Assembly (NCBI RefSeq): GCF_000687165.1
Contig: NZ_JMKU01000010.1
Coordinates: 1 to 64,000, forward strand
Source of the DNA: Paracidovorax oryzae ATCC 19882
GTDB taxonomy: Bacteria; Pseudomonadota; Gammaproteobacteria; Burkholderiales; Burkholderiaceae_C
Reading direction: 5' to 3'
DNA: 64,000 nucleotides
The notes below the pieces were generated by a model. The model had not been told where the DNA came from. It ran no database searches and was given only the letters and a program-made list of their open reading frames with translations. A program made the translations under genes and the position numbers. Positions 13,987 to 23,208 of the stretch are shown here, piece after piece (the first letter of the stretch is position 1; each line of letters starts with the position of its first letter).

Positions 13987-15249
13987 ATGAACGCACCCCA
14001 GAACGCTTCCGCCGCCTCCAACGCCCCGGCCTCCGCACAGGACGCCAAGGCCCGCCGCCGCAAGACCCTCGTGGCCCTCGCCGCCGTGGTCGTCGTGGCC
14101 GGCGCGGGGTGGGGTCTGTACGACTGGCTCGTCCTGAGCCACTACGAGAGCACCGACAACGCCTACGTGCAGGGCAACGTCATCCAGATCACGCCCCAGA
14201 CGGGCGGCACGGTGATGTCCATCATGGCCGACGACACCGACTTCGTGAAGGCCGGCGCACCGCTGGTGCAGCTGGACCCGGCCGATGCCCGCGTGGCGCT
14301 GGCCCAGGCCGAGGCGGGCCTTGCCCAGGCCGTGCGGCAGGCGCGCACCGTGTACGTGAACAACGGCTCGCTGAACGCGCAGATCACGCTGCGCCAGGCC
14401 GAGGTGGCCAAGGCGCGGTCGGACGTGGCACGCGCCCAGGAAGACCTGAAGCGCCGGCAGTCCCTCTCGGGCAACGGCGCCGTCTCCAAGGAGGAGCTGC
14501 AGCACGCGCAGAACCAGGTGGACGCGGCCCGTTCGGCCCTGGCTGCCGCGCAGGCCGGCGTCGAAGCAGCACGTGAACAGCTGACCAGCAACCAGTCGCT
14601 CACCCAGGGCGTGCCGGTGCAGGAGAACCCCAACGTGCTCGCCGCTGCGGCGAAGGTGCGCGAAGCCTATCTCGCCGAGCGCCGCACGGCCCTGCCCGCC
14701 CCGGTGGACGGCTATGTCGCCAAGCGCACGGTACAGCTCGGCCAGCGCGTGGCGCCCGGCGCGCCGCTCATGACCATCGTGCCGCTCAGCCACGTGTGGG
14801 TGGACGCGAACTTCAAGGAAAACCAGCTGCGCAACCTGCGCCTGGGCCAGTCCGCCACGCTCACGGCCGATCTCTACGGCAGCAAGGTGGAGTACACGGG
14901 CAAGGTCGTCGGGCTGGGCGTGGGCACGGGCGCGGCCTTCGCCCTGCTGCCCGCGCAGAACGCCACCGGCAACTGGATCAAGGTGGTGCAGCGCGTGCCC
15001 GTGCGCATCGCCCTGGACGCCGAGCAGCTCAAGGACCATCCGCTGCGCGTGGGCCTGTCCATGGACGTCACGGTCAACACCCAGGACCGCGCAGGCGCGC
15101 TGCTGGCGGATGCGCCGCGTGCCGAGGCGGTGGCGCAGACGGCCGTGTATGCCGGCCTCGACAAGGGTGCCGACGAAGAAGTGGCCCGCATCATCGCAGC
15201 CAATGCAGGGCCGGCTGCCCGCGCCGCCGGCCGGACGCAGGCCCACTGA
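13987..15249 (+). CDS. emrA: EmrA-type membrane fusion protein
   Basis: A periplasmic adaptor linking the inner membrane transporter to the outer membrane factor. The protein is 420 aa, with one N-terminal transmembrane helix (LVALAAVVVVAGAGWGLYDW), the lipoyl half-motif STDNAYVQGNVIQITPQ, a coiled-coil hairpin (about residues 95-210) and the beta-barrel with VDANFKENQLRNLRLGQ. The ATG at 13987 is chosen over the upstream in-frame start because GGGGAG lies 8 nt before it. It belongs to the HlyD/EmrA group. Confidence 0.92.
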   Translation: MNAPQNASAASNAPASAQDAKARRRKTLVALAAVVVVAGAGWGLYDWLVLSHYESTDNAYVQGNVIQITPQTGGTVMSIMADDTDFVKAGAPLVQLDPADARVALAQAEAGLAQAVRQARTVYVNNGSLNAQITLRQAEVAKARSDVARAQEDLKRRQSLSGNGAVSKEELQHAQNQVDAARSALAAAQAGVEAAREQLTSNQSLTQGVPVQENPNVLAAAAKVREAYLAERRTALPAPVDGYVAKRTVQLGQRVAPGAPLMTIVPLSHVWVDANFKENQLRNLRLGQSATLTADLYGSKVEYTGKVVGLGVGTGAAFALLPAQNATGNWIKVVQRVPVRIALDAEQLKDHPLRVGLSMDVTVNTQDRAGALLADAPRAEAVAQTAVYAGLDKGADEEVARIIAANAGPAARAAGRTQAH

Positions 15250-15281
15250 CCGCGGCGGCGCCCTCCCCTTTCGGAGCCTTC

Positions 15282-16850
15282 ATGTCCTCTCCTTCCCACA
15301 CTCCGCCCCTGGCGCCGCCACCGCTCGAAGGCAGCGCGCGCATGTGGGGCACGCTGGCCCTCTCGGCGGCCACGTTCATGAACGTGCTGGACACGTCGAT
15401 CGCCAACGTGTCGCTGCCCGCCATCGCGGGCGACCTGGGTGTAAGCCCCACGCAGGGCACCTGGGTCATCACCAGCTTCGCGGTGGCCAACGCCATCGCA
15501 GTGCCGCTCACCGGCTGGCTGTCGCAGCGCTTCGGGCAGGTGCGCCTGTTCGTGGCCAGCGTGACGCTCTTCGTCATCGCATCGCTGCTGTGCGGGCTGG
15601 CCCCCAACATGGCGACGCTCATCGCCTTCCGCGCGCTGCAGGGCTTCGTGGCCGGGCCGATGATCCCGCTGTCGCAGTCGCTGTTGCTCTCCAGCTACCC
15701 CAAGGCGCTGGCCGGTCTGGCCATGGCGATGTGGTCGATGACCACGCTCATCGCGCCGGTCATGGGGCCGCTGCTGGGCGGCTGGATCACGGACAACATG
15801 ACCTGGCCGTGGATCTTCTACATCAACGTGCCGGTGGGCATCGTGGCGGTGCTCGTCACCTGGGGCATCTTCCACAAGCGCGAATCCGAGCGGCGCGCGC
15901 TGCCGATCGATTCCGTCGGCCTGGCCCTGCTCGTCATCTGGGTGGCGGCGATGCAGGTGATGCTGGACATCGGCAAGGAGCATGACTGGTTCGCCTCGCC
16001 CTGGGTGGTGGCCTGCTGTGTGGTGGCCGTGGTGGGCTTCATCACCTTCATGGTCTGGGAGCGCGGCGAGGAGCACCCCGTGGTGGACCTGTCGCTCTTC
16101 AAGATCCGCAACTTCTGGGCCGGTGCGCTGGCCACGTCGGTGGGCTACGGCCTGTTCTTCGGCAACGTGGTGCTGCTGCCGCTCTGGCTGCAGCAGTACA
16201 TGGGCTACACCGCCACGCAGGCGGGCATGGTGATGGCGCCCGTGGGCCTGCTGGCGCTGGTGCTCTCGCCGGTGGTGGGCAAGAACATCGCCAAGGTGGA
16301 CCCGCGCCGCTTCGCGACCTTCGCCTTCCTGGTGTTCGCGCTGGTGCTGTGGATGCGCTCGCGGTTCAACACGCAGGCGGACCTGACGACCATCATGGTG
16401 CCCACCATCATCCAGGGGATCGCCATGGCGTTCTTCTTCATCCCGCTGGTGACGCTCACGCTGTCGGAGATCGCTCCGGCGCGGATTCCCTCGGCGTCGG
16501 GTCTGTCGAACTTCATGCGCATCACGGCCGGGGCCATCGGCACATCCGTGTCCACCACACTATGGGAGCGGCGCGCCACGCTGCACCATGCCCAGCTGAC
16601 CGAGGGCCTGCAACAGGGCGGGGTGGCCGTCACGCAGACACTGCAGGGGCTGCAGGCGGGCGGCTTGACGGCGGAGCAAGCGCTCGCGCAGGTCGAGCGG
16701 CTGGTGAACCAGCAGGCCTTCATGCTGGCGGCGAACGACATCTTCTATGCGTCGGCCGTGCTGTTCCTGCTGCTGATCCCGCTGGTCTGGCTGGCCCACC
16801 CGGTGCGCGCCAGTGCGGGCAGCGCTGATGCTGCGGCCGGGGCGCATTGA
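15282..16850 (+). CDS. emrB: EmrB-type MFS multidrug transporter (DHA2, 14 TMS)
   Basis: A proton-driven drug exporter of the major facilitator superfamily. The protein is 522 aa with about 14 hydrophobic segments. Helix 1 carries the family signature LDTSIANVSLPAIAGDLG, followed by QGTWVITSFAVANAIAVPLTGWL and the antiporter motif C region GPLLGGWITDNMTWPWIFYINVPVG. TCGGAG precedes the ATG. It is the last gene of the marR-OMF-emrA-emrB operon. Substrates are not predictable; EmrB relatives export lipophilic weak acids, uncouplers and fatty acids. Confidence 0.93.
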   Translation: MSSPSHTPPLAPPPLEGSARMWGTLALSAATFMNVLDTSIANVSLPAIAGDLGVSPTQGTWVITSFAVANAIAVPLTGWLSQRFGQVRLFVASVTLFVIASLLCGLAPNMATLIAFRALQGFVAGPMIPLSQSLLLSSYPKALAGLAMAMWSMTTLIAPVMGPLLGGWITDNMTWPWIFYINVPVGIVAVLVTWGIFHKRESERRALPIDSVGLALLVIWVAAMQVMLDIGKEHDWFASPWVVACCVVAVVGFITFMVWERGEEHPVVDLSLFKIRNFWAGALATSVGYGLFFGNVVLLPLWLQQYMGYTATQAGMVMAPVGLLALVLSPVVGKNIAKVDPRRFATFAFLVFALVLWMRSRFNTQADLTTIMVPTIIQGIAMAFFFIPLVTLTLSEIAPARIPSASGLSNFMRITAGAIGTSVSTTLWERRATLHHAQLTEGLQQGGVAVTQTLQGLQAGGLTAEQALAQVERLVNQQAFMLAANDIFYASAVLFLLLIPLVWLAHPVRASAGSADAAAGAH

Positions 16851-17208
16851 CTGGGGAACACCCCCCTGAGCGGCTGCGCTGCTCGGTGCTGCCTCCAGAG
16901 GCGGCTGCCCTTCGTGCACGTTCAAGCCTGCGCAGGCAGGCTTGGAACCGCAGAACTCAGCCCCCGCTCTCGCCATGCTGCGCATGGCGGGCAGGGCGGA
17001 GTGAGGACCGCGGCTCCATGCTCGCCTGCGCGGGCATGGACGGGACGAACGCCCCTCGGCTCTGGCGAGGGGCTGGACGCCAGTGGCCTGGCAAAGCCAG
17101 TTCCACGGCGCCTGCTGGCTTGGCCTGCTCCGCGGCCTTCGGATGGGTAACGCTGCGTCGGTTTCAAAGGCCGGAGGACGGGCCTCTGGAGCTTTTTCCG
17201 GCGGCAGC
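16851..17208. repeat. 358-bp intergenic segment with a series of hairpins
   Basis: This gap between the convergent emrB and dienelactone hydrolase genes holds no credible gene. It has at least four perfect stems: CAAGCCTG/CAGGCTTG (16923-16944), CGCCATGC/GCATGGCG with a 3-nt loop (16971-16989), GCCCCTCG/CGAGGGGC (17051-17073) and CTGGC/GCCAG (17088-17100). None is followed by a T-run. It may act as a bidirectional transcription barrier or be a decayed intergenic repeat element. Confidence 0.5.
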
Positions 17209-17898
17209 TCAGCCCAGGTGCTTCGCGAAGAACGCCAGCGTGCGTTCGCGCGCCAGGTCTGCCGAGGGCGCGTCGTAGGAGCCGCGCTGGTCGCAGTTAA
17301 AGCCGTGGTCGGCCTCGTAGATGTAGGCTTCCACCTCCGGATGCGCCTTGCGGAAGGCCTCCACGCCTTCCAGCGGGATGTAGTGGTCGCGCTTGCCGAA
17401 GTGCGCGATCACCGGGCAGCGCGGGGTGCGGGCCACTTCCTGGTCGCCCGTGATGCCGCCACCGTAATAGACGGCCGCGGCCGACAGGCCCCGGAGTTCG
17501 CACGCCGCCCGCCAGGACAGCAGACCGCCCCAGCAGTAGCCCACGATACCGACCTTGCCGCCGCTCTGCTGCGCCGCATGGTCGATGGCCGCCTGGATAT
17601 CGGGCAGCACGCCTGCGCCGGGCAACGCCTCCACCTGCTGCTTCAGGCCGAAACCTTCCTTCATGTCGTCGTCGGTGTAGCCCAGCTCCACGCCAGGCTT
17701 CACGCGTACGAAGGTGGCGGGCGCCACAGCGAGGTAGCCCGCGGCCGCATAGCGGTCGGCCACGGAGCGGATGTGCGAGTTGACGCCGAAGATCTCCTGC
17801 AGGACCACCACGGCGCCGCGCGCCCGGCCTTCGGGCTGCGCCACCCAGGCTGGCACCTTGAAACCATCGGCCGAGGCCAGATCCACGAAACTTCCCAT
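17209..17898 (-). CDS. Dienelactone hydrolase family protein
   Basis: A 229-aa alpha/beta hydrolase of the dienelactone hydrolase family. The catalytic triad is visible: the cysteine nucleophile in GIVGYCWGG, an aspartate in FGKRDHYIP, and the histidine in YEADHGFNCD. True dienelactone hydrolase opens cis-dienelactone in chlorocatechol breakdown, but no catechol genes are nearby, so a general housekeeping hydrolase is more likely. The start at 17898 is fixed by AAGGAGTG seven bases upstream; the frame is open further but lacks such a site. Convergent with emrB. Confidence 0.9.
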   Translation of the reverse strand: MGSFVDLASADGFKVPAWVAQPEGRARGAVVVLQEIFGVNSHIRSVADRYAAAGYLAVAPATFVRVKPGVELGYTDDDMKEGFGLKQQVEALPGAGVLPDIQAAIDHAAQQSGGKVGIVGYCWGGLLSWRAACELRGLSAAAVYYGGGITGDQEVARTPRCPVIAHFGKRDHYIPLEGVEAFRKAHPEVEAYIYEADHGFNCDQRGSYDAPSADLARERTLAFFAKHLG

Positions 17899-18035
17899 GT
17901 TTTCACTCCTTCGATATGGACGGGTTGAACGCCCCCCGGGAAGGGGAGCGTTGGAAATCGATCGCAGCGGCCTGCCCCGTGCCGGGCACGGCAGTGCTGT
18001 AATCGCGCCACGGCATTCTTGCAGGAGACGCACCC

Positions 18036-18785
18036 ATGGACAAAAAAGTGGTTTTGGTGACGGGAGGCAGCCGGGGCATCGGCGCCGCCACCGCCCGGCT
18101 GGCCGCGCGGCGCGGCTGGGCCGTGGCGGTGAACTATGCGCGCGACGCCGCCGCGGCCGGGCGCGTGGTCGATGCCATCCGGGCGGAAGGCGGCGAAGCC
18201 GTGGCCATCCAGGCGGACGTGGCCGACGAGTCGCAGGTCGTGGCGCTGTTCGAGGCGGTGGACACGCAATGGGGCCGGCTGTCGGCACTCGTGAACAATG
18301 CCGGCGTGGTGGACGTGCCTGCACGCGTGTCCGAGATGAGCGGCCAGCGGCTGCGGCGCATGTTCGACATCAATGTGCTGGGCAGCTTCTACTGCGCGCG
18401 CGAGGCCGTGCGGCGCATGAGCCTGCAGCGCGGCGGCCAGGGCGGCAGCATCGTCAATGTTTCCAGCGCCGCCGCCCGGCTGGGCGCCGCCCACCAGTAC
18501 GTGGACTATGCGGCAGCCAAGGGCGCCATCGACGTGCTCACTGTGGGCCTCGCGCGCGAAGTGGCAGCGGAGGGCATCCGAGTGAACGCGGTGCGGCCCG
18601 GCCTGATCGATACCGAGATCCACGCGAGCGGCGGATTGCCCGACCGCGTGCGAGACCTTGCCCACCAGGTGCCCATGGGCCGGGGCGGCACGCCGGAAGA
18701 GGTGGCCGAATCCATCGTCTGGCTGCTGTCGGACGCCGCGAGCTACACCACCATGAGCCTGCTGGACGTCTCCGGCGGCCGCTGA
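18036..18785 (+). CDS. SDR-family oxidoreductase
   Basis: A 249-aa short-chain dehydrogenase/reductase of the classical type. It has the cofactor loop TGGSRGIG near residue 10, NNAG in the fourth strand region, catalytic serine in NVSSAAARLG, YAAAK as the YxxxK motif, and the late RPGLIDTEIH segment. The substrate is unknown; the closest functional labels in this subgroup are glucose-1-dehydrogenase-like or 3-oxoacyl-ACP-reductase-like. It is divergent from the dienelactone hydrolase gene and 18 bp before marC. Confidence 0.9.
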   Translation: MDKKVVLVTGGSRGIGAATARLAARRGWAVAVNYARDAAAAGRVVDAIRAEGGEAVAIQADVADESQVVALFEAVDTQWGRLSALVNNAGVVDVPARVSEMSGQRLRRMFDINVLGSFYCAREAVRRMSLQRGGQGGSIVNVSSAAARLGAAHQYVDYAAAKGAIDVLTVGLAREVAAEGIRVNAVRPGLIDTEIHASGGLPDRVRDLAHQVPMGRGGTPEEVAESIVWLLSDAASYTTMSLLDVSGGR

Positions 18786-18803
18786 ACCGGACATCGACAT
18801 CCC

Positions 18804-19439
18804 ATGGACCTCAAGCCCCTCATCACCCTGCTGGCCATCGTGAACCCGCTGGCCATCGTGCCCTTTTTCATCCACTACACCGACGGGTTCTCGCCGCGGC
18901 AGCGGCGGCGCACCATCCAGGTGGCGGCCTTCAGCGCGTTCTGCGTCATCGCGGCCTGCGCACTGCTGGGCCTGCAGATCCTGGAGTTCTTCAACATTTC
19001 GCTGCAGAGCTTCCAGGTGGGCGGCGGCATGCTGCTGCTCATCAGCGCGATGAACATGCTCAACGCCCAGCCCGCCGAAGCGAAACCGCACACGCACGAA
19101 CTGGAGGAAGGCGCCGAGAAGGCCGCCCAGGGCGACAGCATCGCCGTGGTGCCGCTCACGATCCCGCTGCTCACCGGCCCGGCGAGCATGTCCACCGTGG
19201 TGATCTACGCCGACCGGGCGCAGACCTTCTGGCAGCACCTTGCGCTGGTGGGCTACGGCGTGGTCATCGCCCTGGCCACGGCGGTGTGCTTCGCGCTCGC
19301 CGACCCGATCGCGCGCGTGCTGGGCAAGACCGGCATCAACGTGATGACGCGGCTCATGGGCCTGATCCTCGCGGCTCTGGCGGTCGAGGTGATGGCCGAC
19401 GGCCTGGGCAAGCTCTTTCCCGTGCTGGTGGCGCGCTGA
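18804..19439 (+). CDS. MarC family integral membrane protein
   Basis: A 211-aa protein of the MarC/UPF0056 family with six predicted transmembrane helices in two sets of three, the second set starting PLTIPLLTGPASMSTVV. The first helix carries LLAIVNPLAIVPFFIHYT, matching the family signature. A hydrophilic loop rich in Glu/Lys/His (about residues 92-112) separates the halves. Despite the name, no antibiotic resistance role is established for MarC; function unknown. It lies 2 nt before creB and may be cotranscribed with it. Confidence 0.88.
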   Translation: MDLKPLITLLAIVNPLAIVPFFIHYTDGFSPRQRRRTIQVAAFSAFCVIAACALLGLQILEFFNISLQSFQVGGGMLLLISAMNMLNAQPAEAKPHTHELEEGAEKAAQGDSIAVVPLTIPLLTGPASMSTVVIYADRAQTFWQHLALVGYGVVIALATAVCFALADPIARVLGKTGINVMTRLMGLILAALAVEVMADGLGKLFPVLVAR

Positions 19440-19441
19440 CC

Positions 19442-20125
19442 ATGGCGGCCCGCCTGCTGCTCGTGGAGGACGACCCGGCCATCGCGCGCACCGTGGCCTA
19501 CGCCCTGGAACGCGACGGCCTGGCGGTGAGCCACAGCCTGCTGCTGGGCGATGCCCGCGGCCTGCTGCGCGCCCACCGCTTCGACCTGCTGGTGCTGGAC
19601 GTGGGCCTGCCCGACGGCAGCGGCCTGGACCTGCTGCGTGAATTGCGGCAGCAGGGCAGCGCCCTGCCCGTGCTCATGCTCAGCGCCCACGGGGAAGAAA
19701 TCGACCGCGTGCTGGGACTGGAGCTCGGCGCCGACGACTACCTGCCCAAGCCCTTCAGCCCCCGCGAACTGGCTGCCCGGGCCAAGGCCCTGCTGCGCCG
19801 CGCCGCCGTGCCGGCAGCAACGCCTGCCCCCTCGGTCACCGGCCCCTTCCATGATGACACCGCCGGCCAGCGCATGCACCTGCACGGACGCGCGCTGGCG
19901 CTCACGCGCCGGGAATACCGCCTGCTGTCCCAGCTGCTCGCGGGTGCGGGGCGCATCCACACGCGCGATGCCCTGCTAGCCGGTGCCTGGGGCGGCGACA
20001 GCGAGAGCACCGACCGCACCGTGGACACGCACATCAAGACCCTGCGCGCCAAGCTGCGCGAGGCCGACCCGTCGCGCGAGTACATCCACACCCACCGGGG
20101 CATGGGCTATTCACTAGAGGTATGA
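19442..20125 (+). CDS. creB: Response regulator CreB (OmpR/PhoB class)
   Basis: A 227-aa two-component response regulator. The receiver domain has VEDDPAIART (acidic pair), phospho-acceptor D53 in LLVLDVGLPDGSG, and K103 in YLPKPFSPREL. The C-terminal winged helix shows LTRREYRLLSQL, the recognition helix STDRTVDTHIKTLRAKL and the wing YIHTHRGMGYSLEV. The downstream genes are a CreC-like kinase and creD, the standard creBCD order. CreB binds direct repeats of TTCAC spaced by six bases; similar repeats precede creD here. Confidence 0.9.
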   Translation: MAARLLLVEDDPAIARTVAYALERDGLAVSHSLLLGDARGLLRAHRFDLLVLDVGLPDGSGLDLLRELRQQGSALPVLMLSAHGEEIDRVLGLELGADDYLPKPFSPRELAARAKALLRRAAVPAATPAPSVTGPFHDDTAGQRMHLHGRALALTRREYRLLSQLLAGAGRIHTRDALLAGAWGGDSESTDRTVDTHIKTLRAKLREADPSREYIHTHRGMGYSLEV

Positions 20126-20181
20126 AGCCACCCCTGACGCGCTTCGCGCCATCCCCCTTCCGCTGGCAAGGAACTTGACCC

Positions 20182-21651
20182 ATGCGCCTCGGACTGCGGC
20201 TGCTTTTCGCGTTCTTCCTCATCAACGGCATCGCGGCGTTCTTCGTGCTGCGGGTATTCACGGCCGAGATCAAGCCCAGCGTGCGGGAGGTGATGGAGGA
20301 CATGATGGTGGACACCGCCAACCTGCTGGCGGAGCTGGCGAGCGACGACCTCGCGAGCGGGCGCCTGGCAGCGGATGCGCAGGGCGCATCCGGCGCGCCG
20401 GAGAGCAATTTCGCGCGCCACGTGCGGCGCTACGCGAGCCGGCCGGTGGATGCCTCCATCTGGGGGCTGTCCAAGCAGACGCTGGATTTCCGCATCTACG
20501 TGACCGACGCGCGCGGGCGCGTGGTCTTCGATACCGAGCGGCGTGCCGTGGGCGATGACTATTCGCAGTGGCGCGACGTGGCCCGCACGCTGCGCGGTGA
20601 ATATGGCGCCCGCGCCACGCGCGATGTGCAGACCGACGACACCAGCGGCGTGATGTACGTGGCCGCACCGATCTGGATCGACGGCGCCCCTGGTGGCGAA
20701 CGGCGGATCGGCGGCGTACTCACCGTCGCCAAGCCGACGCGCACGGTGCAGCGGTTCATCGACCGCGCCGAACGCAAGGTGCTGCAGGGCGGATTGCTGC
20801 TGCTCGCGCTCTCCGCGGCCGTGGGCGTGGCCGTCACCGTGTGGACGGTGTGGCACGTGCGCCGCCTGCGCGACTATGCCCTGAGCGTGCAGGCGCCGGG
20901 CGACGGGGGCGGGCCGCCACCTGCCGTGCCGCGCGTGCCCGGCGAACTCGGCGACCTCGCGCGGGCCATGGACCACATGCGCGAACGCCTCGCGGGCCGC
21001 GACTACATCGAAGGCTACGTGCGCGCCATGACCCACGAGCTCAAGAGCCCCGTCGCCGCCATCCGCGGCGCGGGCGAGCTGCTGCGGGACGAACTGCCCG
21101 CGCCCGACCGCCGGCAGTTCGCGGCCCAGGTGGTGGACCAGAGCGAGCGCCTGCAGCGCCTCATCGACCGGCTGCTGGAACTGAGCAAGCTGGAGCAGCG
21201 CCAGCATGCCGAGGCCGGCGCCGCACCGGTGGCCCTGCGCGCCTGCGCCGAGGCCGCCCTGCGCCAGTGCGCGGCGCGGGCCCTCCAGCGCAGGGTGCAA
21301 CTGCAGCTGGAGGGAGAGGGGACCAACGGCCCATGGGAAGCCGAACTCATCACCCTGGCCCTGGGCAACCTCATCGACAACGCCATCGACTTCTCGCCCG
21401 AAGGCGGGACCGTGCGCGTGGTGCTGGACGGCGCCACCGCCTCGGTGCAGGACGAAGGACCGGGGGTACCGGACTATGCCCTGCCCCGGCTGGGCGAGCG
21501 GTTCTTCACCACCGCGCGCTCGGATGGCTCTCGCAGCGGCTCAGGCCTGGGGCTGGCGATCGTGAAGAGGGTGATGGCGCTGCACGGCGGCCGGCTAGAC
21601 ATGGCCAGCACCGCCCGCGGGCTGCGGGCGACACTGGTACTGCCCGGCTGA
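20182..21651 (+). CDS. creC: Two-component sensor kinase CreC
   Basis: A 489-aa histidine kinase with an N-terminal transmembrane helix, a periplasmic sensor domain (about residues 28-190), a second helix (GLLLLALSAAVGVAVTVWTVW), a HAMP-like linker, the H-box with H285 in AMTHELKSP, the N-box NLIDNAIDFSPEGG and the ATP lid GSGLGLAIVKRVM. It phosphorylates CreB. In E. coli and Pseudomonas CreBC responds to metabolic or cell-wall stress, including PBP4 inhibition. It begins 56 bp after creB; the spacer holds TTGGCAAGG-like sequence but no strong separate promoter. Confidence 0.9.
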   Translation: MRLGLRLLFAFFLINGIAAFFVLRVFTAEIKPSVREVMEDMMVDTANLLAELASDDLASGRLAADAQGASGAPESNFARHVRRYASRPVDASIWGLSKQTLDFRIYVTDARGRVVFDTERRAVGDDYSQWRDVARTLRGEYGARATRDVQTDDTSGVMYVAAPIWIDGAPGGERRIGGVLTVAKPTRTVQRFIDRAERKVLQGGLLLLALSAAVGVAVTVWTVWHVRRLRDYALSVQAPGDGGGPPPAVPRVPGELGDLARAMDHMRERLAGRDYIEGYVRAMTHELKSPVAAIRGAGELLRDELPAPDRRQFAAQVVDQSERLQRLIDRLLELSKLEQRQHAEAGAAPVALRACAEAALRQCAARALQRRVQLQLEGEGTNGPWEAELITLALGNLIDNAIDFSPEGGTVRVVLDGATASVQDEGPGVPDYALPRLGERFFTTARSDGSRSGSGLGLAIVKRVMALHGGRLDMASTARGLRATLVLPG

Positions 21652-21712
21652 CGATCATCCCCCGGGGGGGTGCATAGGCCCGAGCCCCGCACCGGGTGGC
21701 GGTGCACGCCAC

Positions 21713-21748
21713 CTCACGCTCGCCTCACACACCTCATTTCCCCCTCAC
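21713..21748 (+). promoter_or_regulatory. Two tandem cre-tag-like sites upstream of creD
   Basis: Four CTCAC-type half-sites lie in a row: CTCAC-N6-CTCAC (21713-21728) and CTCAT-N6-CTCAC (21733-21748). The published E. coli CreB tag is TTCAC-N6-TTCAC. The spacing matches exactly and each half-site differs mainly in its first base. The position, 50 nt before the creD start, suits activation of creD by phospho-CreB. Confidence 0.6.
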
Positions 21749-21798
21749 ACCCGGAACCGAGACTGCCCCTCCATCACCACTCGCCGGAGGAGCACCTC

Positions 21799-23208
21799 TT
21801 GAAACACCCCTTTCTCGCCAAAGCCGCGGCGCTCGCCGCGGTCACCCTGCTGCTGCTCTTCGGGCTCGGCATGATCGATGACATCGTGCGCGACCGGCAG
21901 CACTACCGCAGCGAAGCCACCCGCAGCGTGGCCCAGAGCCTGGCCGGTCCGCAGACACTGCTGGGGCCGATGCTGCACAGCGCCTGCGTGGAAACCTGGG
22001 ATACCGTGACCGGCAAGGGGGAGGAGCGCCGCACGACCGAGCAGCGGCGCGAATTCCTGCTCACGGCCATGCCCGAATCGCTGCAGGTGCGGTCGGGCGC
22101 CGCGATGCAGCAGCTTTCGCGCGGCCTGCACCAGGTCAACGCCTATACCCTCCAGGCCCATGTCACTGCACGCTGGGCCTCGCTCTCGGACCTGCGGCCG
22201 CACGCCACCGTGGAAGGATCGCGCATGCAGTGCGGCGCGCCCATCCTCATGCTGGCCGTGGGCGATGCACGCGGCATACGCGCCGCACGGGTGGAGGTGG
22301 ACGGGCAACCGCTGGCGCTCAAGCCTGGCACCTTCCACCCCACCTATACGCGCGGCCTGCACACACCGCTGCCGGAATCGCTCAGTGGGCGCAGCGAGCC
22401 CCTGGTCGCCTCCGTGGATCTCGAACTGGTGGGTACCGAGCGGCTTTCGGTCGTTCCCCTGGGCGGCACGACCGACGTGCAGCTGCAGAGCAGCTGGCCA
22501 CATCCGTCGTTCGGGGGCCGCTTCCTGCCGTCGGAGCGCGCGCTCGGCAACGACGGATTCACGGCACGCTGGAACCTCTCGGCTCTGGCCACCACCGCGC
22601 AGCAGGACGTAGCCGCCAGCCGGCGGCTGTGCGACCTGGCAGGAGATCCGGCGCCCTACCAGCCACCGGGAGCGGCCGAGGCAGGCTGCGCCGATGTGTT
22701 CGGCGTGTCCTTCATCGACCCCGTCAATCCGTATTCGCTCTCCGACCGGGCCACGAAATACGGCGTGCTGTTCATTGCACTCACCTTCGTGGCCGTGGGC
22801 CTGTTCGAGTTGCTGCAGCGGCTGCGGGTGCATCCGGTGCAGTACCTGCTGGCAGGCAGCGCCCTGTGCAGCTTTTTCCTGCTGCTGGTGAGTCTGTCCG
22901 AGCATCTGCCTTTCGGCACGGCCTACGCGGCGGCGGCCGGTGCGTGCGTGCTGCTGCTGACCTACTACGCCTGCCACATGCTGCGCAGCGTGCGACGCGG
23001 ACTGCCGTTCGGCGCGGGCATCGCCCTGCTCTACGGCCTGCTCTACCTGCTGCTGCAGCTGGAACAGACGGCGCTGGTGGTGGGATCTCTGGCGCTGTTC
23101 GCGGTGCTGGCTTTCGTGATGGTGGCCACGCGCAAGATGGACTGGTATGCGCTGTCTGCCGCTGGCCGAGGCCCGTCTCCGGCAGCCCGGGCGGAGATCA
23201 CGCCATGA
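21799..23208 (+). CDS. creD: CreD, inner membrane protein of the CreBC regulon
   Basis: A 469-aa CreD family protein. The N-terminal helix (AALAAVTLLLLFGLGMIDDIVRDRQHYRSEA) leads into a large periplasmic domain (about residues 45-335). The segment DPVNPYSLSDRATKYGVLFIALTFVAVGLFE, typical of CreD, begins a set of five C-terminal helices. I chose the TTG at 21799: CGGAGGAG lies directly upstream at good spacing and the protein then starts with its signal-anchor helix, whereas the longer frame adds 43 non-hydrophobic residues. CreD is the hallmark CreBC target; its biochemical role is unknown, with links to envelope integrity and beta-lactam response. Confidence 0.88.
   Translation: MKHPFLAKAAALAAVTLLLLFGLGMIDDIVRDRQHYRSEATRSVAQSLAGPQTLLGPMLHSACVETWDTVTGKGEERRTTEQRREFLLTAMPESLQVRSGAAMQQLSRGLHQVNAYTLQAHVTARWASLSDLRPHATVEGSRMQCGAPILMLAVGDARGIRAARVEVDGQPLALKPGTFHPTYTRGLHTPLPESLSGRSEPLVASVDLELVGTERLSVVPLGGTTDVQLQSSWPHPSFGGRFLPSERALGNDGFTARWNLSALATTAQQDVAASRRLCDLAGDPAPYQPPGAAEAGCADVFGVSFIDPVNPYSLSDRATKYGVLFIALTFVAVGLFELLQRLRVHPVQYLLAGSALCSFFLLLVSLSEHLPFGTAYAAAAGACVLLLTYYACHMLRSVRRGLPFGAGIALLYGLLYLLLQLEQTALVVGSLALFAVLAFVMVATRKMDWYALSAAGRGPSPAARAEITP

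Noticed and set aside
17700-19238. A 512-aa minus-strand frame under the SDR and MarC genes
   Set aside because: Antisense shadow. The SDR and MarC motifs on the plus strand are complete and continuous.
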